64,000 nt of DNA from Maritimibacter alkaliphilus (GTDB taxonomy: Bacteria > Pseudomonadota > Alphaproteobacteria > Rhodobacterales > Rhodobacteraceae), in assembly GCF_019801605.1 (NCBI RefSeq), contig NZ_JAHVIT010000001.1:372001-436000 (forward strand). The letters are read 5' to 3'. Each line of letters opens with the position of its first letter. The stretch's first letter is position 1. Below, piece after piece: positions 53,578-62,285 of this stretch. The notes under the pieces are model-generated. The model saw nothing but the letters and a program-made list of their open reading frames with translations. It had not been told where the DNA came from and searched no databases. Made by a program: the position numbers and the translations under genes.

Positions 53578-53614
53578 TGGGATGGCATGGGACGAAACCC
53601 GGGATCGCATGGGA
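53578..53614 (+). promoter_or_regulatory. TGGGA box array B (candidate MraZ operator)
   Basis: TGGGA at 53578 and 53588, CGGGA at 53600, TGGGA at 53610: the same 10-12-10 spacing, exactly 153 bp after array A. Confidence 0.6.
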
Positions 53615-53730
53615 CGCGCCGGTCCCGGCGCCGTCTCGGCAGGGAAATCCGCCATTTCCCGTCATCCACCCCCTGAAACCCGCAAAACCGGCGGGCCAAG
53701 GGCGTGGAAAGGGCCCCCTTGGGCCTGGGG

Positions 53731-53767
53731 TGGGATTACATGGGACAGAACATGGGACTGGATGGGA
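53731..53767 (+). promoter_or_regulatory. TGGGA box array C (candidate MraZ operator)
   Basis: Four perfect TGGGA at 53731, 53741, 53753 and 53763, exactly 153 bp after array B. A further TGGGA and CGGGA follow at 53806 and 53817. It is the array nearest to mraZ (about 690 bp). Confidence 0.65.
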
Positions 53768-54189
53768 CACATCTGGTCCGATTTGGGCGCTGCGCGGTTT
53801 TTGGCTGGGACTCCGGCGGGATTCACGGCAGAACCTCCCTCAATCGCGCAGAATCACGGCGCCGTGAGTCGTCACGATTCGACGTGATCAGGGCATCGCG
53901 ACGCGAAATTCCTCAAGATCGGGTTGCCTCGTGCCCCGAATTTGCCCTCATCCGAAAAAAAATCGCACCTCTGCTGGGATGCCATGGGTCCTCGCGGGAC
54001 GCCGATTTCGGCGCAAGATGTGGTGCATTTGTCGAAATTGCGCACAGCATCGGCCACGAGTGCGCCGTGAGGCGCGGGGTGGGGTGGCTGCGCTGGACGG
54101 TTCTGTCCCGTCTCGGCCCAATTATTCCCCTTGATCGCCATGTGATCCCATGGCATCCCTTTCTTACGAGCAGAAGAAAGCGGAACTAA

Positions 54190-54389
54190 AGAAAAGGGTC
54201 AAAGAACCCTAACAAGACTTCCCAAGGCAGTGAGTAGTACAGGCACCCCCCTTTCTTCAAAAACCAAGGAGATCCGGCGCGCGAGCGAGCAGCATACCCC
54301 CCCCAAGGAGCGCGCGCAGTCGGACGTACCCGGAGACGGGATGAGGGACGGCGGTTAGGACTATGGCAGCAGTCCTAACCGCCGTTTTT
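54190..54389 (+). ncRNA. UpsM-like leader sRNA upstream of mraZ (5' end approximate)
   Basis: In R. sphaeroides the dcw cluster has a long 5' leader from which the sRNA UpsM (about 200 nt) is released by premature termination. Here the matching place, directly before mraZ, contains an A-rich segment with a small hairpin AGGGT/ACCCT near 54196-54211, two AAGGAG words and then a perfect terminator ending at about 54389. No gene is seen in 52944-54458 otherwise. The 5' end is a guess from the known size; no promoter could be fixed. Confidence 0.6.
54348..54389 (+). terminator. 15-bp perfect terminator hairpin inside the mraZ leader
   Basis: The stem 54348-54362/54371-54385 is perfect (ACGGCGGTTAGGACT with its complement, loop ATGGCAGC), followed by five T. 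It lies 70 bp before mraZ, so dcw transcription must read through it or start after it. Confidence 0.92.
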
Positions 54390-54458
54390 CGTTTCAGAGC
54401 ATGCCGTCCGGGCAGGAATACAGTCAAGGGGGGAACAGGATAGGGACCTCGGTCGGCA

Positions 54459-55001
54459 GTGACCCGCAGGCGTTTCATAGGCGAAGAGCATCTCAAGGTG
54501 GATGCGAAGGGGCGGATGTCTATCCCAGCCCCGTTTCGTCGTGTGCTGGACGCGGGTGATCCCGACCGCGAGAGCGGCTCCATGCCCTCCATGGTCATCG
54601 TGCAGGAAGACAGCCGCAAGGACTGCCTCCAGTGCTACACGGTGGAAGCCATGCAGGAGATCCAGGAGATGGTCGAAGAGATGCCCCTCGGCTCGGACGA
54701 GCAGAAGGTGATGGAGCAGATCTACTTCATGGGCGCGACCGAACTGACCATCGACGACACGGGCCGGATCGTCCTCAGCGCCAAGCTGCGCGACAAGATC
54801 GGCGTCACGCCGAACTCCGAACTGGTGCTGGCGGGCGCGGGCAAGAACTTCCGCATCTGGCGCCCCGAGGCCTACCAGGCCGAGCAGGTCGACACCGTCA
54901 AGGAATGGCTCGACGCGCAGCCCAAGGATTTTGATCCGCGCAGCCTGCTTCAGGAAATGCAGAAACAGCGCCAGCAACGCGACGCCGGCGGAGAGGCCTG
55001 A
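54459..55001 (+). CDS. mraZ: Transcriptional regulator MraZ
   Basis: A 180-residue MraZ, the first gene of the dcw cluster. It has two AbrB-like SpoVT domains: VDAKGRMSIPAPFRRVLDAGD (about 13-35) and LTIDDTGRIVLSAKLRDKIGV (about 90-112). MraZ forms a ring and binds TGGGN repeats, in E. coli repressing its own operon; matching box arrays lie upstream here. The start is GTG 54459, in line with the family N-terminus RRRFIGEEHLKVDAKGR. The C-terminus (about 140-180) is charged and helical, longer than in E. coli. It is followed by rsmH after 3 bp. Confidence 0.95.
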   Translation: MTRRRFIGEEHLKVDAKGRMSIPAPFRRVLDAGDPDRESGSMPSMVIVQEDSRKDCLQCYTVEAMQEIQEMVEEMPLGSDEQKVMEQIYFMGATELTIDDTGRIVLSAKLRDKIGVTPNSELVLAGAGKNFRIWRPEAYQAEQVDTVKEWLDAQPKDFDPRSLLQEMQKQRQQRDAGGEA

Positions 55002-55004
55002 TCC

Positions 55005-55997
55005 ATGACCGGCGGTCCCAATACCCCCTCCGCCCCCCACATCCCCGTCCTGCTGCGCCCGCTCCTGAAGGAAGTGGGCGAGATCAGCGGCACGTGGATC
55101 GACGGCACGCTGGGGGCAGGGGGCTATACCCGCGGCCTGCTGGAGGCCGGTGCCGACCTCGTCATCGGGATCGATCAGGATCCGCTGGCCATCGGCATGG
55201 CGGCGGAGTGGGGCGCGCCCTACGGCGACCGGCTGAAGGTCGTGCAGGACAATTTCGCCAACATGGATGACCACGCCGAGCAGGTGCAGGGTGTCGTGCT
55301 CGACCTCGGCGTCTCCTCGATGCAGCTCGACCTGGCAGAGCGCGGGTTCTCCTTCCTGCGCGACGGGCCGCTCGACATGCGGATGAGCCAGCAGGGGCTG
55401 ACCGCCGCCGACATCGTCAACGAGGCCGAGGAATCGGATCTCGCCGACATCCTCTTCCTCTATGGCGAGGAACGCGCCAGCCGCCGGATTGCCAAGAACA
55501 TCGTCCGGGCCCGCGCCACGGCGCCCTTCGAGACGACGCTGCAACTGGCCGAGGTGATCGAGAAGAGCCTGCCGCGGCCCAAGCCCGGCCAGTCCCATCC
55601 GGCCACCCGCAGCTTCCAGGCGCTGCGCATCGCGGTGAACGATGAATACGGCGCCCTTGCCGCCGGGCTGGAGGCCGCCGAGCGGGCCCTCGCCCCGGGC
55701 GGCAAGCTGGCGGTCGTCACCTTCCACTCGGTCGAGGACCGGATGGTGAAACGCTTCCTCCAGCAGCGCGGCGGCAAGTCGGGATCGGCCAACCGCTACG
55801 CGCCGCAGTTGGAGCAGGAGGCCCCGGCCTTCAGGATCCTGACCCGCAAGGCGGCGGGCCCGGACGAGGAAGAGCTGGAGCAGAACCCGCGGGCCCGCAG
55901 CGCCCGCCTGCGGGTCGGGGAACGGACCGAAGCGCCCGCGGGCGCGGTGGACCGGGGCGCATTGGGAATGCCCGTGTTCAAGGGGAAACTGCCATGA
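55005..55997 (+). CDS. rsmH: 16S rRNA (cytosine(1402)-N4)-methyltransferase RsmH
   Basis: A 330-residue SAM-dependent methyltransferase that N4-methylates C1402 of 16S rRNA. The start region [14 protein letters not shown] is normal; the SAM site is [20 protein letters not shown] with the acidic GIDQDP; further signatures are [29 protein letters not shown] and [14 protein letters not shown]. The protein ends with an acidic and basic tail. It overlaps ftsL by ATGA and follows mraZ by 3 bp, so it is part of one operon. Confidence 0.97.
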   Translation: MTGGPNTPSAPHIPVLLRPLLKEVGEISGTWIDGTLGAGGYTRGLLEAGADLVIGIDQDPLAIGMAAEWGAPYGDRLKVVQDNFANMDDHAEQVQGVVLDLGVSSMQLDLAERGFSFLRDGPLDMRMSQQGLTAADIVNEAEESDLADILFLYGEERASRRIAKNIVRARATAPFETTLQLAEVIEKSLPRPKPGQSHPATRSFQALRIAVNDEYGALAAGLEAAERALAPGGKLAVVTFHSVEDRMVKRFLQQRGGKSGSANRYAPQLEQEAPAFRILTRKAAGPDEEELEQNPRARSARLRVGERTEAPAGAVDRGALGMPVFKGKLP

Positions 55998-56362
55998 GAA
56001 CGCTGCTTTACGTCCTCTCCGCCCTTGCCGTCATCGGCCTGGCCTTCTGGGCCTACCGCGAGAACTACACCACCCAGCAGGCCATCGAGGAAACCGAGGA
56101 CCTGCAGGACGCCATCGGCAGCGCCCGGGCCAAGCTGAACGTGCTGAAGGCCGAATGGGCCTACCTCAACCGTCCCGACCGCCTGCGCGAACTGGCCGAG
56201 ATCAACTTCGAGCGGCTCGGCCTTCAGGCCCTGCGCCCCGACCAGTTCGGCCGCGTGGCCGAGGTTCGCTTCCGCAGCGCCGAAACCTCCCGCGCGCTTG
56301 CCGTGACCGGCGCGATCGATGTCTTCTCGGGGAATGCCAAGAGCGGGGGGCAGAAGCCATGA
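55994..56362 (+). CDS. ftsL: Cell division protein FtsL
   Basis: A 122-residue bitopic divisome protein. It has a short cytoplasmic start, one helix ([18 protein letters not shown], about 3-20) and a coiled-coil periplasmic part ([42 protein letters not shown]), where the leucine-zipper-like pattern is typical. It forms the FtsQLB complex at the septum. The sequence is weakly conserved between species, so identification rests on size, topology and place between rsmH and ftsI. It overlaps both neighbours by ATGA. Confidence 0.9.
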   Translation: MRTLLYVLSALAVIGLAFWAYRENYTTQQAIEETEDLQDAIGSARAKLNVLKAEWAYLNRPDRLRELAEINFERLGLQALRPDQFGRVAEVRFRSAETSRALAVTGAIDVFSGNAKSGGQKP

Positions 56363-58140
56363 TCCGCACGCCGCTCCGCCCGCTGGCCCGCATCCTCGAC
56401 GCCCGCGCCAAGGGCGAGAACCCTGATGCCATCGAACGCGAGAACCTGCGCCTGCGCCACGAAGAGATGCGCGACCGCGCCCGCCAGCGGGCCGAGCAGC
56501 GGCTTCTCGTGCTGGGGGCGGTCTTCTTCTGCGCCTTCGCGGTCGTGGGCTTCCGCATGGGCACGCTGGCCAATTCCGAACCGCAGGAGCCGCGCACCAG
56601 CGTGGCGGGCGCCGCCGTCGCGGCCAGCCGGGGCGACATCGTCGACCGCTCGGGCCGTATCCTGGCCACGAACCTCGAAACCCATGCGCTCTACGTCCAC
56701 CCGCACCAGCTGATCGACCCGGATCGCGCGGCCGACAAGCTGGTGGAGATCTTCCCCGATCTCGATGGCGACTACCTCAAGCGCACCTTCCATTCCGACG
56801 CCAAGTTCCGCTGGCTCAAGCGCCGCATCAGCCCCGAGCAGCAGCAGGCCGTCATGGACATCGGCGAGCCGGGCCTGCTCTTTGGCCGGCGCGAGATGCG
56901 GCTCTACCCGAACGGGCCCGTGGCCTCCCACATCCTCGGCGGCGCGGCCTTCGACAACGAGGGCGTCACCAGTGCCGACATCTACGGCGTGGCCGGGGTC
57001 GAGGCGCGGTTCAACGACTACCTCTCCGATCCCCAGAACGCGGATCATCCGCTGCAACTCTCCATCGACCTGACGATTCAGGCGGCGGTGGAGCAGGTGC
57101 TCGACAGCGGGATCAAGCTGATGAGCGCCAAGGGCGGCACCGCGATCCTGATGGATGTGCACACCGGCGAGGTGATCGCCGAGGCCTCTCTGCCCGACTT
57201 CGACCCGAACGACCGCCCGCCGCCCCCGACCGAGGGCCACCCCGAGGACAGCGTGCTCTTCAACCGCGGCGTGCAGGGGCGCTACGAACTGGGCTCCACC
57301 TTCAAGATCTTCGCCGTGTCGCAGGCGCTCGAACTGGGCCTCGTGACGCCGGACACCAAGATCGACGTGCGCGCCCCGATCCGCTGGGGCCGGTTCACGA
57401 TCAACGACGACCACAAGTACGAGCCGGACATGTCCGTGACGCGGATCATCGCCAAGAGCTCGAACATCGGTACCGCGCGGATCGCCCAGATGATCGGCCC
57501 GGAACGGCAGCAGGCCTTCCTGACCTCGCTGGGGCTGACCACGCCCACCTCCTTCGAACTGCCCGACGCCAAGATCGCCTCGCCGCTGCTGCCGCAGCGC
57601 TGGAGCGAGCTGTCGATGATGACGATCTCCTTCGGCCATGGCCTCGCCGCCAGCCCGCTGCACCTTGCGGCGGCCTATTCCACCATCGCCAACGGGGGCA
57701 CGCAGGTCCGGCCCACGCTGCTGCGCAAGGACGGCCCCCAGCATGGCACGCGCGTGATCTCGCAGCGCACCGCCGATCAGGCGCTCAGCATGTTGCGGCA
57801 GGTGGTCACCGACGGCACCGCCTCCATGGCCGAGGTCGAAGGCTACCGCGTGGCGGGCAAGACCGGCACCGCCGACAAGGCCAAGCCCACGGGCGGCTAC
57901 TACGACGACCGGGTGATTGCGACCTTCGCCGGGGTCTTTCCCGCCGACGCGCCGAAATACGTGCTGATCACCACGCTGGACGAACCCTCCGAGAACTCGG
58001 GCCGGATGCCGCGCCGCACCGCCGGCTGGACCGCCGTGCCGACCGCGGCAGAGATCATCCGTCGCGTGGCACCGCTTCTGGGGCTTCGCCCCAAGATTGA
58101 ACCTGTCCAGCTGGTTGATGTAAGCCTGTCGGCGAACTGA
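56359..58140 (+). CDS. ftsI: Septal peptidoglycan transpeptidase FtsI (PBP3)
   Basis: A 593-residue class B penicillin-binding protein that cross-links septal peptidoglycan. It has one N-terminal membrane helix (about 53-70, LLVLGAVFFCAFAVVGFRMG), a pedestal domain, and the transpeptidase domain with the three active-site motifs: SxxK in GSTFKIF, SxN in KSSNIGTARI and KTG in GKTGTADKA. The ATG at 56359 overlaps the ftsL stop as ATGA; a longer upstream frame has no support. It is followed by murE after 65 bp. Confidence 0.97.
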   Translation: MIRTPLRPLARILDARAKGENPDAIERENLRLRHEEMRDRARQRAEQRLLVLGAVFFCAFAVVGFRMGTLANSEPQEPRTSVAGAAVAASRGDIVDRSGRILATNLETHALYVHPHQLIDPDRAADKLVEIFPDLDGDYLKRTFHSDAKFRWLKRRISPEQQQAVMDIGEPGLLFGRREMRLYPNGPVASHILGGAAFDNEGVTSADIYGVAGVEARFNDYLSDPQNADHPLQLSIDLTIQAAVEQVLDSGIKLMSAKGGTAILMDVHTGEVIAEASLPDFDPNDRPPPPTEGHPEDSVLFNRGVQGRYELGSTFKIFAVSQALELGLVTPDTKIDVRAPIRWGRFTINDDHKYEPDMSVTRIIAKSSNIGTARIAQMIGPERQQAFLTSLGLTTPTSFELPDAKIASPLLPQRWSELSMMTISFGHGLAASPLHLAAAYSTIANGGTQVRPTLLRKDGPQHGTRVISQRTADQALSMLRQVVTDGTASMAEVEGYRVAGKTGTADKAKPTGGYYDDRVIATFAGVFPADAPKYVLITTLDEPSENSGRMPRRTAGWTAVPTAAEIIRRVAPLLGLRPKIEPVQLVDVSLSAN

Positions 58141-58205
58141 GCCGCTGTGCGGCGGCCCCGCGAGAGGCCCCGCATGCGCAGTCAAAAGCCGGGAAAGGGC
58201 AGAGC

Positions 58206-59693
58206 ATGGCCGAGAGGCAGGGCAAGTCATTGGCGGAACTCGGGCTGCGGGCCCGCGGTGGCGCGAATCCCGTGATCACGGGCCTCTCCGTCGACAGCCG
58301 CCGAGTCGCGCCGGGGCATCTTTTCGCGGCACTGCCTGGGGTACAGGTGCATGGCGCGAAATTCATCGCGCAGGTGATCGAGGCCGGGGCGACCGTCATT
58401 CTGACCGATGCCGAGGGCTATGCCATGGCCCGCGACCTGATCGACGGCAACGGGCTCTCCGTCGTGGTGGCCGAGGATCCACGGCAGGTGCTGGCCTTTG
58501 CGGCCGCGCTCTGGACCGGGGCTCAGCCCAAGGTCATGGCCGCCGTCACCGGCACCAACGGCAAGACCTCCGTCGCCACCTTCACCCGCCAGATCTGGAT
58601 CGCGATGGGGCTTCAGGGCTGCAATATCGGCACCACGGGTGTCGAAGGCGCCTTCTCCGCGCCCTCCGCCCACACCACGCCCGAGCCGATCACCCTGCAT
58701 GCCCTTCTGGGCCGCGCGGCAGAGGCCGGTGTGACCCATGCGGTGATGGAGGCCTCCTCCCACGGGCTGGCGCAGCGTCGTCTCGACGGGGTGCAGTTGA
58801 TGGCGGCGGCCTTCACCAACATCACGCAGGATCACCTCGACTATCACCCGGATTTCGACAGCTACATGGATGCCAAGGCCGGGCTCTTCGAACGTGTCCT
58901 GTCGCCGGATGGCACCGCGGTGATCAACATCGACGGCCATGGCGGCGAGGAGATGGCGGCACGCGCCCTCGCCCGGGGCCAGCGGGTGCTGGCGGTGGGC
59001 CGCGGCCCGCAGGCGGACCTGCGCATCCTCGCGCAACGCTACGATCCCGCCTCGCAGGTGCTGCGCTTCTCCTTCGAGGGGGCCGAGCATCAGGTCACCC
59101 TGCCGCTGATCGGCGGCTTCCAGGCCGAGAACGTGCTGGTTGCGGCAGGCCTTGCCATCGGCTGCGGCGCCGCGCCGGAGCAGGTCTTCCGCGTGCTGCC
59201 GGAGCTGGAGACGGTCCGGGGCCGGATGCAGCTTGCCGCCGCGCGCGAGAACGGCGGCACGGTCTTCGTCGACTACGCCCATACGCCCGACGCGGTGGCC
59301 ACGGCGCTGAAGGCGCTGCGTCCGCATGTGATGGGCCGCCTGATCGCCGTGATCGGCGCGGGTGGTGACCGGGACCGCACCAAGCGGCCCCTGATGGGAC
59401 AGGCGGCCGCGCTGAACGCGGATGTGGTCTTCGTCACCGACGACAACCCCCGGTCCGAGGACCCGGCGGCGATCCGGGCAGAGGTCTTGGGCGGCTGCCC
59501 CGGGGCGACCGAGGTGGCAGACCGGGCCGAGGCGATCCTGCGCGGCGTCGATGCCCTTGGCCCGGGCGACGCGCTGCTGATCGCGGGTAAGGGGCACGAG
59601 ACCGGCCAGACCATCGGCGACACGGTCTTCCCCTTCGATGACGTGGAACAGGCCAGTGTCGCGGTCTCGGCGCTGGACGGCGGCCGGGTATGA
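58206..59693 (+). CDS. murE: UDP-N-acetylmuramoyl-tripeptide synthetase MurE
   Basis: A 495-residue Mur ligase that adds the third residue (meso-DAP in this group) to UDP-MurNAc-dipeptide. All signatures are intact: P-loop VTGTNGKTSVA, EASSHGL, FTNITQDHLDYH, the carbamoylated Lys site in KAGLFE, VDYAHTPDA, GAGGDRDRTKRP, the DAP-specific DDNPRSEDP and AGKGHE. The start MAERQGKSLAELGL is plausible. It overlaps murF by ATGA. Its normal motifs contrast with the degenerate MurF downstream. Confidence 0.97.
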   Translation: MAERQGKSLAELGLRARGGANPVITGLSVDSRRVAPGHLFAALPGVQVHGAKFIAQVIEAGATVILTDAEGYAMARDLIDGNGLSVVVAEDPRQVLAFAAALWTGAQPKVMAAVTGTNGKTSVATFTRQIWIAMGLQGCNIGTTGVEGAFSAPSAHTTPEPITLHALLGRAAEAGVTHAVMEASSHGLAQRRLDGVQLMAAAFTNITQDHLDYHPDFDSYMDAKAGLFERVLSPDGTAVINIDGHGGEEMAARALARGQRVLAVGRGPQADLRILAQRYDPASQVLRFSFEGAEHQVTLPLIGGFQAENVLVAAGLAIGCGAAPEQVFRVLPELETVRGRMQLAAARENGGTVFVDYAHTPDAVATALKALRPHVMGRLIAVIGAGGDRDRTKRPLMGQAAALNADVVFVTDDNPRSEDPAAIRAEVLGGCPGATEVADRAEAILRGVDALGPGDALLIAGKGHETGQTIGDTVFPFDDVEQASVAVSALDGGRV

Positions 59694-61174
59694 GCCTCTG
59701 GCCCGCCAGCGAGGCCGCAGAGGCCACCGGCGGGCGCGTCAGCGGGGTCTGGCAGGCTGCGGGCCTTTCGATCGACCCCGCCAACCTGCGCGCGGGCGAT
59801 CTCTACCTCGCCATGCACGAGCCGCGCAGCGACGGGCTGGGGCGGGTGTTCGACGGGGATTCGGAAGAGGCGCTGCGCCTCGCGCTCTCCAACGGGGCCG
59901 TTGCGGCGATGATCGGCGAGGCGGCTGCGGGCGAACTGCCCAGCGACCTTGCCGCCGCGCTGCCGCTGCTGGTGGTCCGGGACGTGATCGGCGGGCTCTT
60001 CGCCCTTGCCCGGGCCGCCCGGGCGCGCTCCTCCGCCCGGCTTGTGGCGGTGACCGGCGCCGTCGGCAAATCCACGACGCTGGGGATGCTCTCGCTGGTG
60101 CTGGGCCATCAGGGCACCGTCTTCGCGGTGGAAAGCGAACGCGCGGCGGTCAACGGCGGGGCCGCGCTGATCCGCGCGCTGCTCAGCCTTGCCCATATGC
60201 CGCGCGAGACGGATTTCGCGCTGCTGGAGATCGACCCGGACGATCCCGCCCGTGCCGCCGCCCTCTCGGGGCTGGCGCGGCCGGACCTGCTGGTGATCAC
60301 CACGATCCGCGGGGCGCAGACGCGGGCCGACAGTGCCGACCTGCCCGAGACGACGGCGCTTGGTGCGCTCGGCCCCGGCAAGGCGGCGATCTTCAGCGGG
60401 GACCTGCCGCAGGCCCGCGTCCTGCGCGAGCGGCTGGCAGAGCAGGGGGCCCGTGCCCTGACCTTCGGCGAGGGCCCGGGCAACCACCACCGCCTGCTGC
60501 GCACCCAGCTGACCGAGGAGGCCACGATCTGCGAGGCCCGGGCCTGGCGTGGGCGGATGCTCTACAAGATTTCCGCGCCGGGCCGGCATTATGCCCGCGA
60601 CGGGCTGGCGGTGCTGCTGACGGCCTTTGCGCTGAACCTCGACCGGGCCGTGGCGGTGAGCGACCTTGGCCGCTGGACGCCGCCGCCGGGCAAGGGCCTG
60701 CGCGAGCGCCGCCTGCTCGACGTGCTGAACGAGGCGGTCTCCTTCGACCTGATCGACGACGCGGGCATGGCCGATGCCGACAGCATGGCCGCCGCGCTCG
60801 ACGTGCTGGCCGCCTCGCATCCCCGCAACCACCTCGGCCGGTTCTCGCGCGGGCGGCGGATCGCCATCCTCGGCGGGCTGGAGGACGTGGTCCCCGGTGC
60901 CGAGGACCGCGCGCAGGACCAGCTGGCCGAGCTGCCCGCCATGGCGGCGGTGGACCTCGTCCATTGCGTCGGCCGGGCGACGGAACATCTCTACCGGCAG
61001 TTGCCCTACGCCCGCCGCGGCCGCCATGTCGAAACTGCCGCGGAATTGGCCAAACAGGCCCGTCGGCTGGTTGATGCCGGTGATGTGGTGCTGGTGAAGG
61101 GCTCCGCCGACAGCCGGGTCAGCCTCGTGGTTGACGCGATGCGTAAATTGGGCCATCCGGCAGCCCAACAATGA
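59690..61174 (+). CDS. murF: MurF-like Mur ligase with degenerate active-site motifs
   Basis: A 494-residue protein at the murF position, clearly homologous over its length (DLYLAMHEPRSDGLGRVF; end VDAGDVVLVKGSADSRVSLVVDA). MurF adds D-Ala-D-Ala to UDP-MurNAc-tripeptide. Only a Walker A variant remains (TGAVGKSTT, 122-130). The usual NNxxGxP reads VNGGAAL (154-160), the ExGxNHxGE metal region reads EIDPDDPAR (180-188), GRHNxxN reads GRHYARDG (298-305), DDSYNANPxSM reads DDAGMADADSM (356-366), and GDMxELG reads GGLEDVV. The carbamoyl-Lys region is also not evident. The frame is intact with normal codon use and an ATGA overlap, so it is expressed; catalysis is doubtful. Confidence 0.85.
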   Translation: MSLWPASEAAEATGGRVSGVWQAAGLSIDPANLRAGDLYLAMHEPRSDGLGRVFDGDSEEALRLALSNGAVAAMIGEAAAGELPSDLAAALPLLVVRDVIGGLFALARAARARSSARLVAVTGAVGKSTTLGMLSLVLGHQGTVFAVESERAAVNGGAALIRALLSLAHMPRETDFALLEIDPDDPARAAALSGLARPDLLVITTIRGAQTRADSADLPETTALGALGPGKAAIFSGDLPQARVLRERLAEQGARALTFGEGPGNHHRLLRTQLTEEATICEARAWRGRMLYKISAPGRHYARDGLAVLLTAFALNLDRAVAVSDLGRWTPPPGKGLRERRLLDVLNEAVSFDLIDDAGMADADSMAAALDVLAASHPRNHLGRFSRGRRIAILGGLEDVVPGAEDRAQDQLAELPAMAAVDLVHCVGRATEHLYRQLPYARRGRHVETAAELAKQARRLVDAGDVVLVKGSADSRVSLVVDAMRKLGHPAAQQ

Positions 61175-61189
61175 AAGAGGCCAAACCCC

Positions 61190-62272
61190 ATGCTCTATTG
61201 GCTGACCGCCCTCTCTGACGGGGGCGACGTCTTCAACCTGTTCCGCTACATCACCTTCCGCGCGGGCGGGGCCTTCATGACGGCGCTGATCTTCGGCTTC
61301 CTGTTCGGACGTCCGCTGATCGACGTGCTGCGCCGGACGCAGGGCAAGGGCCAGCCGATCCGCACCGACGGCCCCGAAGGGCATTTCGTCAAGGCGGGCA
61401 CCCCCACCATGGGCGGCCTGCTGATCGTGGGCGCGCTGCTGACCTCGACGCTCCTCTGGGCGCGGCTCGACAATCCCTTCGTGCTGCTGGTGCTCTTCGT
61501 GACGCTGGCCTATGGCCTCGTCGGCTTCTGGGACGACTACGCCAAGGTGTCGAAGCAGAACACCGCGGGCGTCTCCGGCAAGGCGCGTCTCGCCATCGGC
61601 TTCGTCATCGCGGGCATCGCCGCCGTCTGGGCGACGTGGTTCCACCCGACCGAGTTGCAGGGCGAACTGGCACTGCCGGTCTTCAAGGACGTGCTGATCC
61701 ACCTCGGCATCTTCTTCGTGCCCTTCGCCATGTTCGTCATCGTGGGCGCGGCCAATGCCGTGAACCTGACCGATGGCCTCGACGGGCTGGCGATCATGCC
61801 GGTGATGATCGCGGCCTCGGCGCTCGGCGTCATCGCCTATACCGTGGGCCGGGTCGACTTCTCGGATTACCTCGGCCTGCACTACGTCCCCGGCACCGGC
61901 GAGATCCTCGTCTTCGTGGCGGGCCTCGTGGGCGGGGGCCTCGGCTTCCTGTGGTACAACGCACCGCCCGCCGCCGTCTTCATGGGCGACACCGGCTCGC
62001 TCGCGCTCGGCGGGGCCATCGGCGCCATCGCGGTGGCCACCAAGCACGAGATCGTCCTCGGCATCGTCGGCGGCCTCTTCGTGGTCGAGGCGCTCTCGGT
62101 CATCATTCAGGTGCTCTACTTCAAGCGGACCGGCAAGCGGGTCTTCCTGATGGCGCCGATCCACCACCATTACGAGAAGAAGGGCTGGGCCGAGCCGCAG
62201 ATCGTGATCCGCTTCTGGATCATCTCGCTGATCCTCGCCATGGTCGGCCTCGCCACGCTGAAACTGCGCTGA
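61190..62272 (+). CDS. mraY: Phospho-N-acetylmuramoyl-pentapeptide transferase MraY
   Basis: A 360-residue inner-membrane enzyme with ten helices that makes lipid I from UDP-MurNAc-pentapeptide and undecaprenyl phosphate. Catalytic and Mg-binding motifs are intact: [33 protein letters not shown] and the substrate loop [17 protein letters not shown]-terminal PTMGG is present. It starts 15 bp after murF and is followed by murD after 13 bp. Confidence 0.98.
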   Translation: MLYWLTALSDGGDVFNLFRYITFRAGGAFMTALIFGFLFGRPLIDVLRRTQGKGQPIRTDGPEGHFVKAGTPTMGGLLIVGALLTSTLLWARLDNPFVLLVLFVTLAYGLVGFWDDYAKVSKQNTAGVSGKARLAIGFVIAGIAAVWATWFHPTELQGELALPVFKDVLIHLGIFFVPFAMFVIVGAANAVNLTDGLDGLAIMPVMIAASALGVIAYTVGRVDFSDYLGLHYVPGTGEILVFVAGLVGGGLGFLWYNAPPAAVFMGDTGSLALGGAIGAIAVATKHEIVLGIVGGLFVVEALSVIIQVLYFKRTGKRVFLMAPIHHHYEKKGWAEPQIVIRFWIISLILAMVGLATLKLR

Positions 62273-62285
62273 ACGGAGGCAGGAC

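Noticed and set aside
53424..53887. Open frames with internal protein repeats upstream of mraZ
   Set aside because: The period of 153 bp is a multiple of three, so any frame looks repetitive. No family resemblance or start signal was seen, and the TGGGA spacing explains the conserved parts better.
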